Part shown: one piece after another, positions 1-7,865 of the stretch
Position numbering within the stretch: the first letter of the stretch is position 1
How the letters are laid out: every line of letters begins with the position of its first letter
DNA from: Leifsonia aquatica
GTDB taxonomy: Bacteria; Actinomycetota; Actinomycetes; Actinomycetales; Microbacteriaceae
Direction: 5' to 3'
Length of the DNA: 64,000 nt
NCBI RefSeq assembly: GCF_014190775.1
Contig: NZ_JACHVP010000003.1
Location: 1-64,000 of the forward strand
The notes under the pieces: generated by a model
What the model was told of the DNA's origin: nothing
What the model saw: the letters and a program-made list of their open reading frames with translations, nothing else
Database searches by the model: none
Program-made: the position numbers and the translations under genes

Positions 1-243
1 ATCAGTTGCCCCGGGTCGGACAGCGTCCTCCATCGGCCGGGGCCTGCTTGGCTGCACTTCGTTGAGCTTGGTGCTCACCGGCTCCGCAACTTTCGTGCCG
101 ACGTAGCCGCCGACTTACGCGGTGAGTACGTCTTCGATCGCTCCTGGGATCTTCACGCTGATCTTTTCACGGCTCTTGAGGGAACGAAACCAGCTCGGGC
201 AGCTCTTCAGACCGCCCCTCCCGCGCACGAGCTCAGGCCTTGA
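1..243 (+). CDS. Possible 3' end of an unidentified gene entering from the left edge
   Basis: The frame that begins at base 1 stays open to a TGA at 241-243 and reads like protein (it contains DVAADLRGEYVFD and ends AHELRP). I recognise no family. The start lies outside the window. It would converge on the flavoprotein gene of the opposite strand and overlap its last 11 bases. GC at third codon positions looks lower than in the catabolic genes further right, which fits an accessory region. It could also be a chance open frame. Confidence 0.3.
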   Translation: MSCPGSDSVLHRPGPAWLHFVELGAHRLRNFRADVAADLRGEYVFDRSWDLHADLFTALEGTKPARAALQTAPPAHELRP

Positions 244-1582
244 TGTGGTCGAGGGCGGCGAGGTAGGCCTCGTTGTAGGTGGGGTATTGGGCGACCTGGT
301 CGCGGAGGGTGTCTAGCGGTATCCGTGCCCGGATGGCGAGCGAGGCGTGGTGGATCCACTCCCCGGCCAAGGGTGCGACGGCCCAGGCGCCGACCAGCAC
401 CTTCGCCTCGGTATCGACCAGGAGCCCGAGGTTGCCGACGGGGTCCTTCTCGTAAGTCCAGGGCCGGGTGATTGCGTCGGCGAGGTCGAGCTCGGTGGCT
501 GTGGTGTGCAAACCGGCGTGATCGGACTGCTGCTGGGTGAGCCCCACCGCGGCGATCTCCGGCTCCCCGAACACGACGCGAGGGATGCCGTCGTAGAACG
601 CTTTCCGCGTCCCGCCGAGGATCGCCTCGGCGGCGATGCGGCCCTGGTACTTCGCCACATGGGTGAACGGCATGACCCCGGTCACATCGCCGATCGCCCA
701 GATGTTCTCGGCCGCCCGGCACTGGTCGTCCACCAGCACCTGACCGTGCTCACCGAGCGAGACGCCGACGTCCTCGAAGCCGAGGCCGCCGCTGCGGGGG
801 CTGCGGCCGGTGGCGAAGATCACGACGTCTCCGGTGGCCGTGCTGCCGTCCTCGAGCTCGATCACGCTCGCGCCGCCATCGCGGCGCCCTCTTCGGACCA
901 CCGCGTTCAGCCGCACGTCGACCCCGGCGCTCTGAAGGTAGTGCTTGGCAAGCTCCCCGACGCGCGGATCCTCGCGGTCGATCAGCCTGGGGCCACGCTG
1001 CAGCAGGGTGACGTTCACACCGAACCGGGAGAGGAACGTCGCCGTTTCCACCCCGACGGCGCTCCCGCCGACGATTACGGCACTGCCGGGCAGTGACGTC
1101 GCGGTGTAGGTCTCCCGGTTCGTCCAGGCGGTGATGTCCTCCAGACCCTCCAGTGGCGGCACGACCGCATCGGAACCGGTGGCGATGATGATGTGCTCGG
1201 CCAGTATTTCCTGCTCGCCGGCCTGGATACGGCCAGGGCCGGTGATGCGGGCATCCTCTTTGATGACGAGGGCACCTCGCTTGCTGTAGCCCTCGACCTG
1301 GCCAGCGTCATTGAGGTTCCGGATCATGTAGTCGCGGTAGTCGCTAGTCTCCGACCAGTTCAACTCCGCACCGCTGACTCCGGCCGCTCGCTGGACCTCG
1401 GTCTGCGCCTCCGGCGGCCGCAGCACGGTCTTCGAGGGGACGCAGGCCCAGTAGGCGCATTCCCCGCCGATCAGCTCCCGCTCGATCACGGCAACCTTCT
1501 TGCCAGCCTTCATCAGCCGGCTCGCCGCGACCTCACCGCCGGGGCCCATCCCGAGCACCGCAACATCGACACGTTCACTCAT
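233..1582 (-). CDS. FAD-dependent pyridine nucleotide-disulfide oxidoreductase (mer-linked)
   Basis: A 449-residue flavoprotein of the disulfide reductase family. The N-terminal FAD Rossmann motif (GMGPGGEVAA, near residue 11) is followed by a redox pair CAYWAC (Cys42, Cys47) placed as in dihydrolipoamide and mercuric reductases. A second Rossmann motif for NAD(P)H (VIVGGSAVGVETA) lies near the middle and the dimerisation domain is at the C-terminus. It is the third gene of the merA-merB operon, 95 bases after merB, with a strong ribosome site (AAGGAG, six bases before ATG). Relatives with GGECAYWACVPSK occur near mer and other stress genes and are often called mercuric reductase-like. It lacks the C-terminal cysteine pair of MerA, so the substrate is unknown. 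A role in thiol or metal redox balance is inference. Confidence 0.85.
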   Translation of the reverse strand: MSERVDVAVLGMGPGGEVAASRLMKAGKKVAVIERELIGGECAYWACVPSKTVLRPPEAQTEVQRAAGVSGAELNWSETSDYRDYMIRNLNDAGQVEGYSKRGALVIKEDARITGPGRIQAGEQEILAEHIIIATGSDAVVPPLEGLEDITAWTNRETYTATSLPGSAVIVGGSAVGVETATFLSRFGVNVTLLQRGPRLIDREDPRVGELAKHYLQSAGVDVRLNAVVRRGRRDGGASVIELEDGSTATGDVVIFATGRSPRSGGLGFEDVGVSLGEHGQVLVDDQCRAAENIWAIGDVTGVMPFTHVAKYQGRIAAEAILGGTRKAFYDGIPRVVFGEPEIAAVGLTQQQSDHAGLHTTATELDLADAITRPWTYEKDPVGNLGLLVDTEAKVLVGAWAVAPLAGEWIHHASLAIRARIPLDTLRDQVAQYPTYNEAYLAALDHIKA

Positions 1583-1677
1583 TAGCTACTCCTTGTGTTG
1601 TCGTCATTGATCGTTTCGGGTGCCGTTGGGCGTCGGCTGGCTCTTGCTGATCGTCGGGTCGCTGAGCCGCCTGTGTT

Positions 1678-2325
1678 CTAGCAGCAGCTGTCGGCGCCTG
1701 ACGGGCCGCTTCCCTCCTGGGCATTCTCGATCATGGTTCGAGCCATTTGGGTGCCGAGGGCGTAGGCGTCGGCCACGGGCATGACTTCTCCTCCTGGGTG
1801 TGTCTCGAGCCAGGTTTGCGCGTCCTCGGCGGACGTGAAGTAGTGCACCTGGTTGCAGAACGCCGATCGGATCGAGGTCATGTCCTCGGGATTGACGAGG
1901 GAAACCACGGCGGTCTCGGGCGAGACCGACTGAACCCCGTGGGGGCCGACGGTGACGGCGATCGGCTCGCCGGTTGCGGGGCTAACGGACTCGACCCGCG
2001 CTGACGCGTCCAGCAGGGTGGGGAAGATCAGGGTGTCCAGTGCGCACCAGGTGTAGAGCTGCTCACCGTTGACCTCGAAGCGGTGCGGGGTGGGACGCAG
2101 GGTGAGGCCCTGGCCGATGATGCGGCCGTACTCGTACTCGATGTCGGGAACCGCGGCCAGCGCCTGTTGCACGTCGGCTTCGCTGCGCCCGGTCACCGTC
2201 GCGAGGGTGCTGACCTCAACCGGGTCGCCTTGGGCAAGTAGTTTCATCAGCGGCAGCCAGAGAGAGGCTTCCTGCCCGGTCTCGCTCGACGTGAGGCGCT
2301 CTGCGAGCGTGTCGTTCTCGGTCAT
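1678..2325 (-). CDS. merB: Organomercurial lyase MerB
   Basis: A 215-residue alkylmercury lyase, which breaks the carbon-mercury bond of organomercurials and hands Hg(II) to mercuric reductase. The three catalytic residues of the family are present: Cys94 and Asp97 in YTWCALDTL, and Cys157 in AFCNQVHYF, with the spacing known from plasmid MerB (96, 99, 159). The N-terminal part is the usual winged-helix-like region. The protein ends in SGADSCC; a terminal Cys-Cys pair is reminiscent of MerA and may help mercury transfer (inference). It lies 42 bases after merA in the same operon. The ribosome site is weak, so translation may depend on read-through from merA. Confidence 0.93.
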   Translation of the reverse strand: MTENDTLAERLTSSETGQEASLWLPLMKLLAQGDPVEVSTLATVTGRSEADVQQALAAVPDIEYEYGRIIGQGLTLRPTPHRFEVNGEQLYTWCALDTLIFPTLLDASARVESVSPATGEPIAVTVGPHGVQSVSPETAVVSLVNPEDMTSIRSAFCNQVHYFTSAEDAQTWLETHPGGEVMPVADAYALGTQMARTMIENAQEGSGPSGADSCC

Positions 2326-2367
2326 TGTGACCCGCTTTCGTTGTTGGTGTGATGAAGGAACAAGGGG

Positions 2368-3810
2368 TTACGCGGCGCAGCAGGAGAGCTTACTGACGTC
2401 GGTGCTGAAGGACTGCGCGGCGATCCTGATACCCTCGGCCATGGTCAGATAGGGGCTCCAGAGCTTGCCGACCTGGTCAACCGTCATGCCGGCTTCGAGG
2501 ATGTAGACCCCGGCCGCGGCAAGGTCGGCCGCTTCTTTCCCGACAGCGGTGAGTCCGACTATGCGGCCGGTGTCTGCTTCGGCGACCATCTTGATGAAGC
2601 CGCGGGTGTCGCGATTCACGATCGCTCGGGGCACGTACTCCAGCGGCACCACCTGGCAGCGGCAGCGGACCCCGGAGTGGTTGGCTTGCTTGTCCGTCAT
2701 CCCGACAGCGGCGACAGTAGGGCTGGAGAAGATGATGCGGGGCAGGTGCCCGTAGTCGATCTTGCGGCCGGCGTTGTTGAACGCGTTCTCGGCCACGAGT
2801 GCACCGTGCGCCGCGGCGACATAGACGTACTCCGGATGCCCGGTCACGTCGCCCGCTGCCCAGATCCGCGGGTTCGAGGTCGCGAGTTCATCGTCGACGA
2901 CGACCTCGCCAAGATCCCCGGTCTGCACACCTACTGCCTCGAGGTTCAGTCCCTCGGTTACGGGCCGGCGACCGGTGGCGACGAGAAGCCGTGCCGCCCT
3001 AAACTCCTCGCGGCCGCCCGAGACGGTGGCCGTCGCGAGGATCTCGCCGGTCGTCGGGTCGGCGCTCACGGAGGTGAGCGCGGCGCGACGCACCACCCGG
3101 ATACCCTCGTCGGCGAACACCGCCGCAAGTGCGCGGGCGACCTCCGGCTCCTCCGTGGAGGCCAGTCGCGACCGGACCAGCATGGTCACCTTCGATCCGA
3201 GGCGGGAGAAGAGTTGCGCCATCTCGATCGCCACCGGTCCGCCACCGAGGACCAGCAACGATTCCGGAACCTCCGACACTTCCATCGCCGTCGTCGAGGT
3301 CAGAAAGTCGACCTCCGCCAGCCCCTCGACCGTCGGTGCCCACGGCCGTGATCCGGTCGCGACCAGATATTGCTCAGCACGAACGGGAACCTGGCGGCCC
3401 TCGAAGTCCGTGACGGTCAGCGCCGGGTCGTCGGGGGATCCGGTGAAGGTGGCGTCGCCCTGCAGCAGCTCCCAGCCGTACTCGCCGATCAGATCGACGT
3501 ATTTCTCCGAGCGCATCCCCTCCACCAGCACCCGCTTCCCCTCGATCAGCGCCGGCATATCCACCGGCTCCACGGACGCGTCGATCCCCGGGAACCGGGC
3601 GGCGTCCAACGCGACGTGGCGTGCCTCGGCGGCCGCGACTAGTGCCTTTGAGGGCACACAACCGGTGTTCACACAGGTACCGCCGACGGTCGACCGCTCG
3701 ATCATCACGACTCGCTTGCCAAGGTTGGTCGCCCGAATCGCGGCGGCGAAGGCACCGCCTCCGGAGCCGATCACCGCCAGATCGAACTCGGCGGGTGCGC
3801 TGTTGGTCAT
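2368..3810 (-). CDS. merA: Mercuric reductase MerA
   Basis: A 480-residue cytosolic flavoenzyme that reduces Hg(II) to volatile Hg(0) with NADPH. It shows the FAD motif IGSGGGAFAAA near residue 14, the redox pair in GGTCVNTGCVPSK (Cys46, Cys51), a central NAD(P)H-binding motif (LVLGGGPVAIEMAQ) and the essential C-terminal vicinal cysteines in SKLSCCAA (477-478). The N-terminal heavy-metal-associated (HMA) domain of many MerA proteins is absent, as in other short actinobacterial forms. The start is supported by AGGAG six bases upstream. It is the first gene of the minus-strand mer operon, downstream of the MerR-type promoter at 3853-3884. Confidence 0.95.
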   Translation of the reverse strand: MTNSAPAEFDLAVIGSGGGAFAAAIRATNLGKRVVMIERSTVGGTCVNTGCVPSKALVAAAEARHVALDAARFPGIDASVEPVDMPALIEGKRVLVEGMRSEKYVDLIGEYGWELLQGDATFTGSPDDPALTVTDFEGRQVPVRAEQYLVATGSRPWAPTVEGLAEVDFLTSTTAMEVSEVPESLLVLGGGPVAIEMAQLFSRLGSKVTMLVRSRLASTEEPEVARALAAVFADEGIRVVRRAALTSVSADPTTGEILATATVSGGREEFRAARLLVATGRRPVTEGLNLEAVGVQTGDLGEVVVDDELATSNPRIWAAGDVTGHPEYVYVAAAHGALVAENAFNNAGRKIDYGHLPRIIFSSPTVAAVGMTDKQANHSGVRCRCQVVPLEYVPRAIVNRDTRGFIKMVAEADTGRIVGLTAVGKEAADLAAAGVYILEAGMTVDQVGKLWSPYLTMAEGIRIAAQSFSTDVSKLSCCAA

Positions 3811-3852
3811 GAGGACTCCTGAATACGAGGTGCAGATGCTTCGATTTCCCCC

Positions 3853-3884
3853 ATCATGCGCCTTGCCCTATAAGGCAAGGTCAA
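3853..3884 (-). promoter_or_regulatory. MerR-type operator/promoter of the mer operon
   Basis: Read on the minus strand, TTGACC (3884-3879) and CATGAT (3858-3853) are separated by 20 bases, longer than the optimal 17. The spacer is filled by the dyad CCTTGCC-N6-GGCAAGG (3861-3880). An over-long spacer centred on a dyad is the hallmark of promoters that MerR-family activators underwind. Transcription would start about 36 bases before merA. Confidence 0.8.
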
Positions 3885-4118
3885 CCCCCCGTGCCGAGCA
3901 CTTGCGAGAACTCCAGCAGCAGCTCGGGCGGCTCAAATGATGCCCACCTCGCTCCCGTCCCAGGCCACGCACCGTGTTCACGTCGAGGCCTCTCGGGTTG
4001 CGCAGCGCCGGGTCGTGACGATCGCGGTCCCCGTCGCAACATCGTGCGCCAAGGAAGTGACCGCCTGGCCGTTCCTCAACGTATTCGGCACGCGCGCACG
4101 ACATCCCCCATTTTCCCC

Positions 4119-4124
4119 TATACT
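4119..4124 (+). promoter_or_regulatory. Candidate -10 element for merR
   Basis: TATACT lies 31 bases before the merR start codon and is an excellent -10 hexamer. No convincing -35 was seen. It sits well away from the merA promoter, so merR may have its own promoter instead of sharing the operator as in Tn501. Confidence 0.45.
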
Positions 4125-4155
4125 GGACGGTCAGGTGGGGCTCCGGGAGGGTCAG

Positions 4156-4545
4156 ATGCGAATCGGTGAGGCCGCGGCAGCGGCGAGCATGACAACGAAG
4201 GCGCTGCGGTTCTACGAAGTCGAGGGACTGCTTCCGTATCCGGAGCGGGCCCCGAACGGCTATCGGGATTACGGAGAGGAAACCGTGGGCCGGCTGCAGT
4301 TCATCCGCCGAGGGCGGGCCGCCGGACTGAACCTGGCCCAGATCCGCGAGATCCTCCGCCTGCGGGACGCCGGCACGGCGCCCTGCCGCCACGTCGTGAC
4401 GCTGCTCGGCAACGAACTCGAGCGCCTGGACGCTCAGATCGCCGAGCTCACCGCGCTGCGCGCCACGGTCGCCAGCTTCCACGAGGCCGCCAACGCCGGG
4501 GATCCAACCCGGTGTGACGCGGAACTAATCTGCAGCTACGTCTGA
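4156..4545 (+). CDS. merR: MerR-family mercury-responsive regulator
   Basis: A 129-residue regulator with an N-terminal winged-helix MerR domain (MRIGEAAAAASMTTKALRFY, then GYRDYG) and a C-terminal coiled dimerisation helix. Cys77, Cys120 and Cys126 correspond to the three mercury ligands of classical MerR (82, 117, 126). The start at 4156 is chosen over the longer upstream frame because GGGAGG precedes it at 4145-4150 and the conserved domain begins at once. It is divergent from merA and is expected to repress and, with Hg(II), activate the promoter at 3853-3884. Confidence 0.9.
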   Translation: MRIGEAAAAASMTTKALRFYEVEGLLPYPERAPNGYRDYGEETVGRLQFIRRGRAAGLNLAQIREILRLRDAGTAPCRHVVTLLGNELERLDAQIAELTALRATVASFHEAANAGDPTRCDAELICSYV

Positions 4546-4609
4546 AGCCCGACACAAAGGACGCATCAGGCAGAAACGAAACCGCGCCCGAAGCTGATCG
4601 TGCCGACCA

Positions 4610-4797
4610 CTTTTGGCCAGAACGAGGTCACACCAGCCGCCACCGCTCCCTTTTGACAAAACTTCGGTCCGGACGGTCGACGCACTTGGTACCGGCTCGC
4701 TGACGGTCATCTCACGCCAGCGCTCGACGAGCTACTGCGTGTCGTGCTCTACGTCGAATCTGGCTGCTGCGCCGAAGAGAACTGCACCTTCGCATGA
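4610..4797 (+). pseudogene. Decayed ArsR/SmtB (CmtR-type) metal regulator, C-terminal part
   Basis: No single frame is intact. Pieces in different frames read LLTKLRSGR and then GRRTWYRLADGHLTPALDEL, which is the wing and final helix of an ArsR/SmtB winged-helix regulator, followed by a cysteine-rich tail ESGCCAEENCTFA ending at TGA 4795-4797. Such cysteine tails bind Cd/Pb/Zn in CmtR-like proteins. The N-terminal half could not be traced. Its stop overlaps the start of the transporter fragment at 4794, as in intact regulator-transporter pairs. Confidence 0.5.
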
Positions 4798-5045
4798 CGG
4801 CCATGAGTCCCGCACTTGCCGACGAGCGCCGGCACGTCCTCCAGCACCGAATCCGGGATCGTCGCTGCGACCATCATCTATAACTGGTCGAGGCCGTTGT
4901 CGCGATCGCCGCGGGCGCCGCCGCATCATCGGCGGCGCTGATCGGCTTCGGTCTCGACTCGACAATCGAAATTCTGTCTGCGGCGGCTGTCGCGTGGCGG
5001 TTCACACGTCGCGACTCCGAATGGTGGGAGAAGGGCACACTGCGG
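4794..5045 (+). pseudogene. Truncated cation-diffusion-facilitator-like transporter
   Basis: Starts with ATG at 4794 or 4803 (MSPALADERRHVLQHRIR). After two single-base frame slips near 4855 and 4884 it continues IVAATIIYN and VEAVVAIAAGAAASSAALIG, FGLDSTIEILSAAAVAWRF and TLRVIA. This matches the first membrane helices of the CDF-like cation transporters often paired with CmtR-type regulators. Homology stops abruptly at about 5045, where unrelated sequence begins. The gene is therefore frameshifted and has lost its C-terminal two thirds. Confidence 0.6.
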
Positions 5046-5185
5046 GTGATTGCGGCCTGCAGGGGGCAGTCGTTCGCGCTCACCGGTACCATCTCATGGA
5101 CGATGCCGGCGCTGTCTATTGCTGCTCTGGTTTTGTCGCTTGTTGCGGACCCGGACTCGACATACAAGGTGACGTTCGCGGTCAC
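5046..5185 (-). pseudogene. NrdH/glutaredoxin-like N-terminal fragment
   Basis: From GTG 5185, preceded by GAGAGGAG, the minus strand reads VTLYVESGSATSDKTRAAID and then SAGIVHEMVPVSAND, resembling the first half of NrdH-type redoxins (strand, active-site turn, helix, second strand). The CxxC active site is missing; the position reads SGSATS. The similarity ends exactly where the truncated transporter on the other strand ends, so both look like debris from one rearrangement. The match is by eye and weak. Confidence 0.35.
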
Positions 5186-5267
5186 GGCGCACTCCTCTCT
5201 CATATCAACTCATTTGCCGTTCGGCGCTCTTGCCGAAACAGCGCCGACGGTGAATGAGCAAGAGACC

Positions 5268-5293
5268 GTGAAATACCGGAGCGAGCGCAGCGA
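5268..5293. repeat. Direct repeat flanking IS110, copy 1
   Basis: It contains AATACCGGAGCGAGCGCAGC. It matches copy 2 at 6676-6701 in 24 of 26 positions in the same orientation. Confidence 0.75.
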
Positions 5294-5307
5294 CGCTTCT
5301 ATATCTG

Positions 5308-6378
5308 TCAAGTCGTCAGCACTGGCTGGTGGAGCGCGTTGAGTGATCGATAAACGCTTCGGGCGAGGTAGCGTTTCAGTGCCCGTCGGATCTCGCGTCG
5401 GCTGCGTCCTTCCTGGAGCCTGTTTTCGACGTAGGCGCGGGTTTCGGGGTCGTGGACCATGCGGACGAGCACGGCCGTGTGGAGCGCCCTGTTGAGACGT
5501 CGGTCGCCTCCGCGATTGAGACGATGCCTGGTGGTGTTGCCCGAGGATGCGGGGATGGGGCTGACGCCGGCGAGGGCAGCGAAGGCGGCCTCGGAGCGCA
5601 CCCTGCCGGGGTGGGACCACGCGGTGAGCACGATTGCAGCGGTGACCGGCCCAACCCCGGTGATCTGAAGAAGCGGAGCGGCGGGGCTGGTCTGAATCAG
5701 TCCGGTCATGCGATTCAGGTTCGCTGCCAGCTGCTCGGTGAGTTCGTGAACGCGACGGGCGAGACGGACGGCCTCTTCCCGAGCGATCACCGCTTCCAAG
5801 GGTTCATCCCGTTCCCGCCATCGGGTCACGGTGCTCACTTGCGCTGCGCTGAGAGGTTTGCGGGCATCGATTCCGAGGTCGTTCACGCGAAGCAGCGCAG
5901 TGAGCGCGTTGATGTTCATCGTGCGCTCGTGGCTCAGTTGGTCACGCGCGGCGACCAGCGTCCGCAGCGCAGCGCGGGCGCCTTGGCCCTCTCGCGGCGT
6001 CCGCAGCTGAGTCTCCTCGAGGCTGAGGGCGGTGGCGGCGATCGTGTGGGCATCCAACGGGTCGGACTTCCCGATTCCGCGGCGGACGCGGGCGTTCATC
6101 CGCGGCGCCTCGGCTACCTGATAGCCGGCATTGGTGACCGCGCGGGCCAGGCCGGCGCCATAGCTGCCGACGCCCTCGATCACCCATAACGTCTCGGCGT
6201 CACCGCCGGTTCCGCGGCCGGCCCATGCGATCGCTCGGGCGATGCCGGCCGTGCTGGTGGGGAACTGCTGACAACCCAGCTGCTGCCCGGTGCTGGTGTC
6301 GATGACGACGTAGGTGTGGGTGCGGGCGTGGCAGTCCACCCCGACGACATACGGGCGGGAGTGCGCAACGATAGTCAC
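5308..6378 (-). CDS. IS110-family transposase (DEDD recombinase)
   Basis: A 356-residue recombinase. The N-terminal RuvC-like DEDD domain shows Asp15 (VVGVDCH), Glu68 (WVIEGVGSYG) and Asp106/Asp109 (GKSDPLDA). The C-terminal transposase_20 domain has the helix-hairpin-helix GVGPVTAAIVLT and the conserved SSGNTTRHRLNRGG containing the catalytic serine. The length is normal and the frame intact, so the element may be active. The start is GTG at 6378 with GAGGAGG just upstream. IS110 enzymes are guided by a structured bridge RNA encoded at the element end (established for IS621 and relatives); here the candidate region is 6379-6675. Confidence 0.93.
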   Translation of the reverse strand: MTIVAHSRPYVVGVDCHARTHTYVVIDTSTGQQLGCQQFPTSTAGIARAIAWAGRGTGGDAETLWVIEGVGSYGAGLARAVTNAGYQVAEAPRMNARVRRGIGKSDPLDAHTIAATALSLEETQLRTPREGQGARAALRTLVAARDQLSHERTMNINALTALLRVNDLGIDARKPLSAAQVSTVTRWRERDEPLEAVIAREEAVRLARRVHELTEQLAANLNRMTGLIQTSPAAPLLQITGVGPVTAAIVLTAWSHPGRVRSEAAFAALAGVSPIPASSGNTTRHRLNRGGDRRLNRALHTAVLVRMVHDPETRAYVENRLQEGRSRREIRRALKRYLARSVYRSLNALHQPVLTT

Positions 6379-6675
6379 AGCGGCCGCCTCCTCTCTCTAG
6401 GGGTCCTTCGAACGGCCGCGACGCGGCCGGCGCTGATCCGGGAGGAAATCACTTCGGGGCAACACTGTGAGGGGCCACAACCCTGACGGGGTTGGACAAG
6501 CTTCTAATCAAGCCACCGACGTGGGCCGGGCCAACGCCAGCCGCCCCGCCCCGAACGGACAAGTCGACCCGAAGGCACTCTGTCGAGGCCACGTGGAATA
6601 TGAGTCACGAACCGGGCGAGACGACCAACATCAACCCTGCCAGCCAGTCCCAGACCAGCCAGTCCAAGACTCACA
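6379..6675 (-). ncRNA. Non-coding left end of IS110, candidate bridge-RNA locus
   Basis: About 300 bases upstream of the transposase, on its strand, hold no credible gene. In the IS110 group the bridge RNA is encoded here. I could not fold the region by hand well enough to place the two specificity loops, so this is assigned by position only. Confidence 0.35.
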
Positions 6676-6701
6676 GTGGAATACCGGAGGGAGCGCAGCG
6701 A
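6676..6701. repeat. Direct repeat flanking IS110, copy 2
   Basis: Same orientation as copy 1 at 5268-5293, with 24 of 26 positions identical. The two copies bracket the IS110 transposase and its upstream non-coding region. Confidence 0.75.
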
Positions 6702-7041
6702 GTGAGGATATGCCGCGAAAGCCCGGCACGAAGCCCGTGGCAGCGAACTACGATCAACCGGCCAGGCAGACGGACAACCCGGTAAGCGGGGCGCGCTCGC
6801 GCCTTCAATCAACGCGGCTTCACATGAATGAAGCAGGGCGGTTATTGACAGCGGTCGCTGAAGGTCGTCCATCTGTGGCGATCGGAGCCGCCTGCTTCGG
6901 GACGTCGCCGTGGTGGGGGTGACGGCGATCTCCTCGTCCGTGGTGTGTTCCTGGATTCAGGTGTCTCCTCAGGCAGGTTCTCCGGGTGCTCGCAGGAGGA
7001 GGGCGCGGGCTTCTGCAGAGGGAATCCTGGCCGATAAGCGG
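6702..7041. other. Intergenic stretch without a supportable gene
   Basis: The open frames on both strands have arginine/proline-rich shadow composition and no ribosome sites. I see no RNA gene. It separates the IS110 element from the cytochrome b cassette. Confidence 0.5.
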
Positions 7042-7058
7042 GAGGACCTTTGGCCCTC
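7042..7058. promoter_or_regulatory. DosR/DevR-like box
   Basis: GAGGACC-TTT-GGCCCTC is a near-palindrome (one mismatch per arm) resembling the hypoxia/nitric-oxide DosR boxes of actinobacteria. It lies about 180 bases before the cytochrome b cassette. The assignment rests on likeness to the consensus only. Confidence 0.35.
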
Positions 7059-7238
7059 TCTCGGCCACGAGCCCCCGCTGCACGATAAGGCATGAGCAGC
7101 CCGTCATCTCATGATGCTGAGCATGCCCAGGCCCGGCGAAAGCATCGCCCGCTGGAACCATGGACCATTGGGTTGTTCGTAGCCCATGCTCACCGGGGCG
7201 CCCCGAGCGACGGCCAGCTGAAGAGAGGAACGCGAGGC

Positions 7239-7865
7239 ATGGATGCACGCAGAGCGAAACCGCCGGCCGCTCTGACACCAGACCGCGCCCGGCACCGGGT
7301 GGGGCCCCTGCGGCTGTTTGCCGCGGCCGCGCTGCTCGTGCTGTCTGTGCTCGGCGGCGCCTCAGCAGCCAGCGCGCACGGGGGCGGTTCGGATGCTGAA
7401 GGCTATGTCTTGGTGCAGCAGGCCATAGGCTACCTGGTGAACATGCCGAAGCAAGAGGCTGAGATGCATGCCCAGGAGAAGGTGACCGCGGCTCTGGCGG
7501 CAACCGACCAGGAGGGTGTCTCGGTGAAGACGCTCGAGCAGGCCCAGGTCGCTCTCCGAGCGGGTGACACGGCCCAGGCCAGAGAGCTTCTACAGCGATC
7601 AATCACCGACTCAGTCAAGATGCTCCCACTTGCCAAGGGGCCGGACACCGGCACTGGCGTAGTTCTTGCCCCTCTGGAATCCCAGCAGATCTCCCCCCTC
7701 GGATGGGCCTTCCTCGCGGTCTCGCTCGCCGCGATCGTCGCCGGGATCGCGCTGGTTGTCCTGTTCCGCCCACCCGAGAGCGTCCACCAGCTACGACGGG
7801 ATATGGGCCTGGCCAGCCGTCACCTCGACGTCGGTCACGACGAAACGAAGGGACAGAGCGGATGA
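7239..7865 (+). CDS. Exported, membrane-anchored protein of unknown function
   Basis: 208 residues if started at ATG 7239, which has GAGAGG upstream; the longer frame from 7092 has no support. It has an N-terminal signal sequence (FAAAALLVLSVLGGASAASA), an extracytoplasmic helical part in which KTLEQAQVALRAGDTAQARE recalls a TPR-like helix pair, and one C-terminal membrane helix (LGWAFLAVSLAAIVAGIALV) with a short basic tail. No haem motif is seen. It overlaps the cytochrome b gene by four bases (ATGA), so it is probably a subunit or assembly partner of that redox protein (inference). Confidence 0.75.
   Translation: MDARRAKPPAALTPDRARHRVGPLRLFAAAALLVLSVLGGASAASAHGGGSDAEGYVLVQQAIGYLVNMPKQEAEMHAQEKVTAALAATDQEGVSVKTLEQAQVALRAGDTAQARELLQRSITDSVKMLPLAKGPDTGTGVVLAPLESQQISPLGWAFLAVSLAAIVAGIALVVLFRPPESVHQLRRDMGLASRHLDVGHDETKGQSG

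Larger units (their letters stand above)
5268..6701 (-). mobile_element. IS110-family insertion element
   Basis: A single IS110-type transposase gene lies between two 26-base direct repeats (5268-5293 and 6676-6701) that differ at two positions. About 300 non-coding bases precede the transposase start and about 15 follow its stop before the left repeat region. IS110 elements lack inverted terminal repeats, which agrees with what is seen here. The exact element ends could not be fixed. Confidence 0.7.

Noticed and set aside
4613-5257. A 214-codon plus-strand frame over the metal-resistance debris
   Set aside because: The frame mixes out-of-frame pieces; the protein similarities lie in other frames and are reported as pseudogenes.
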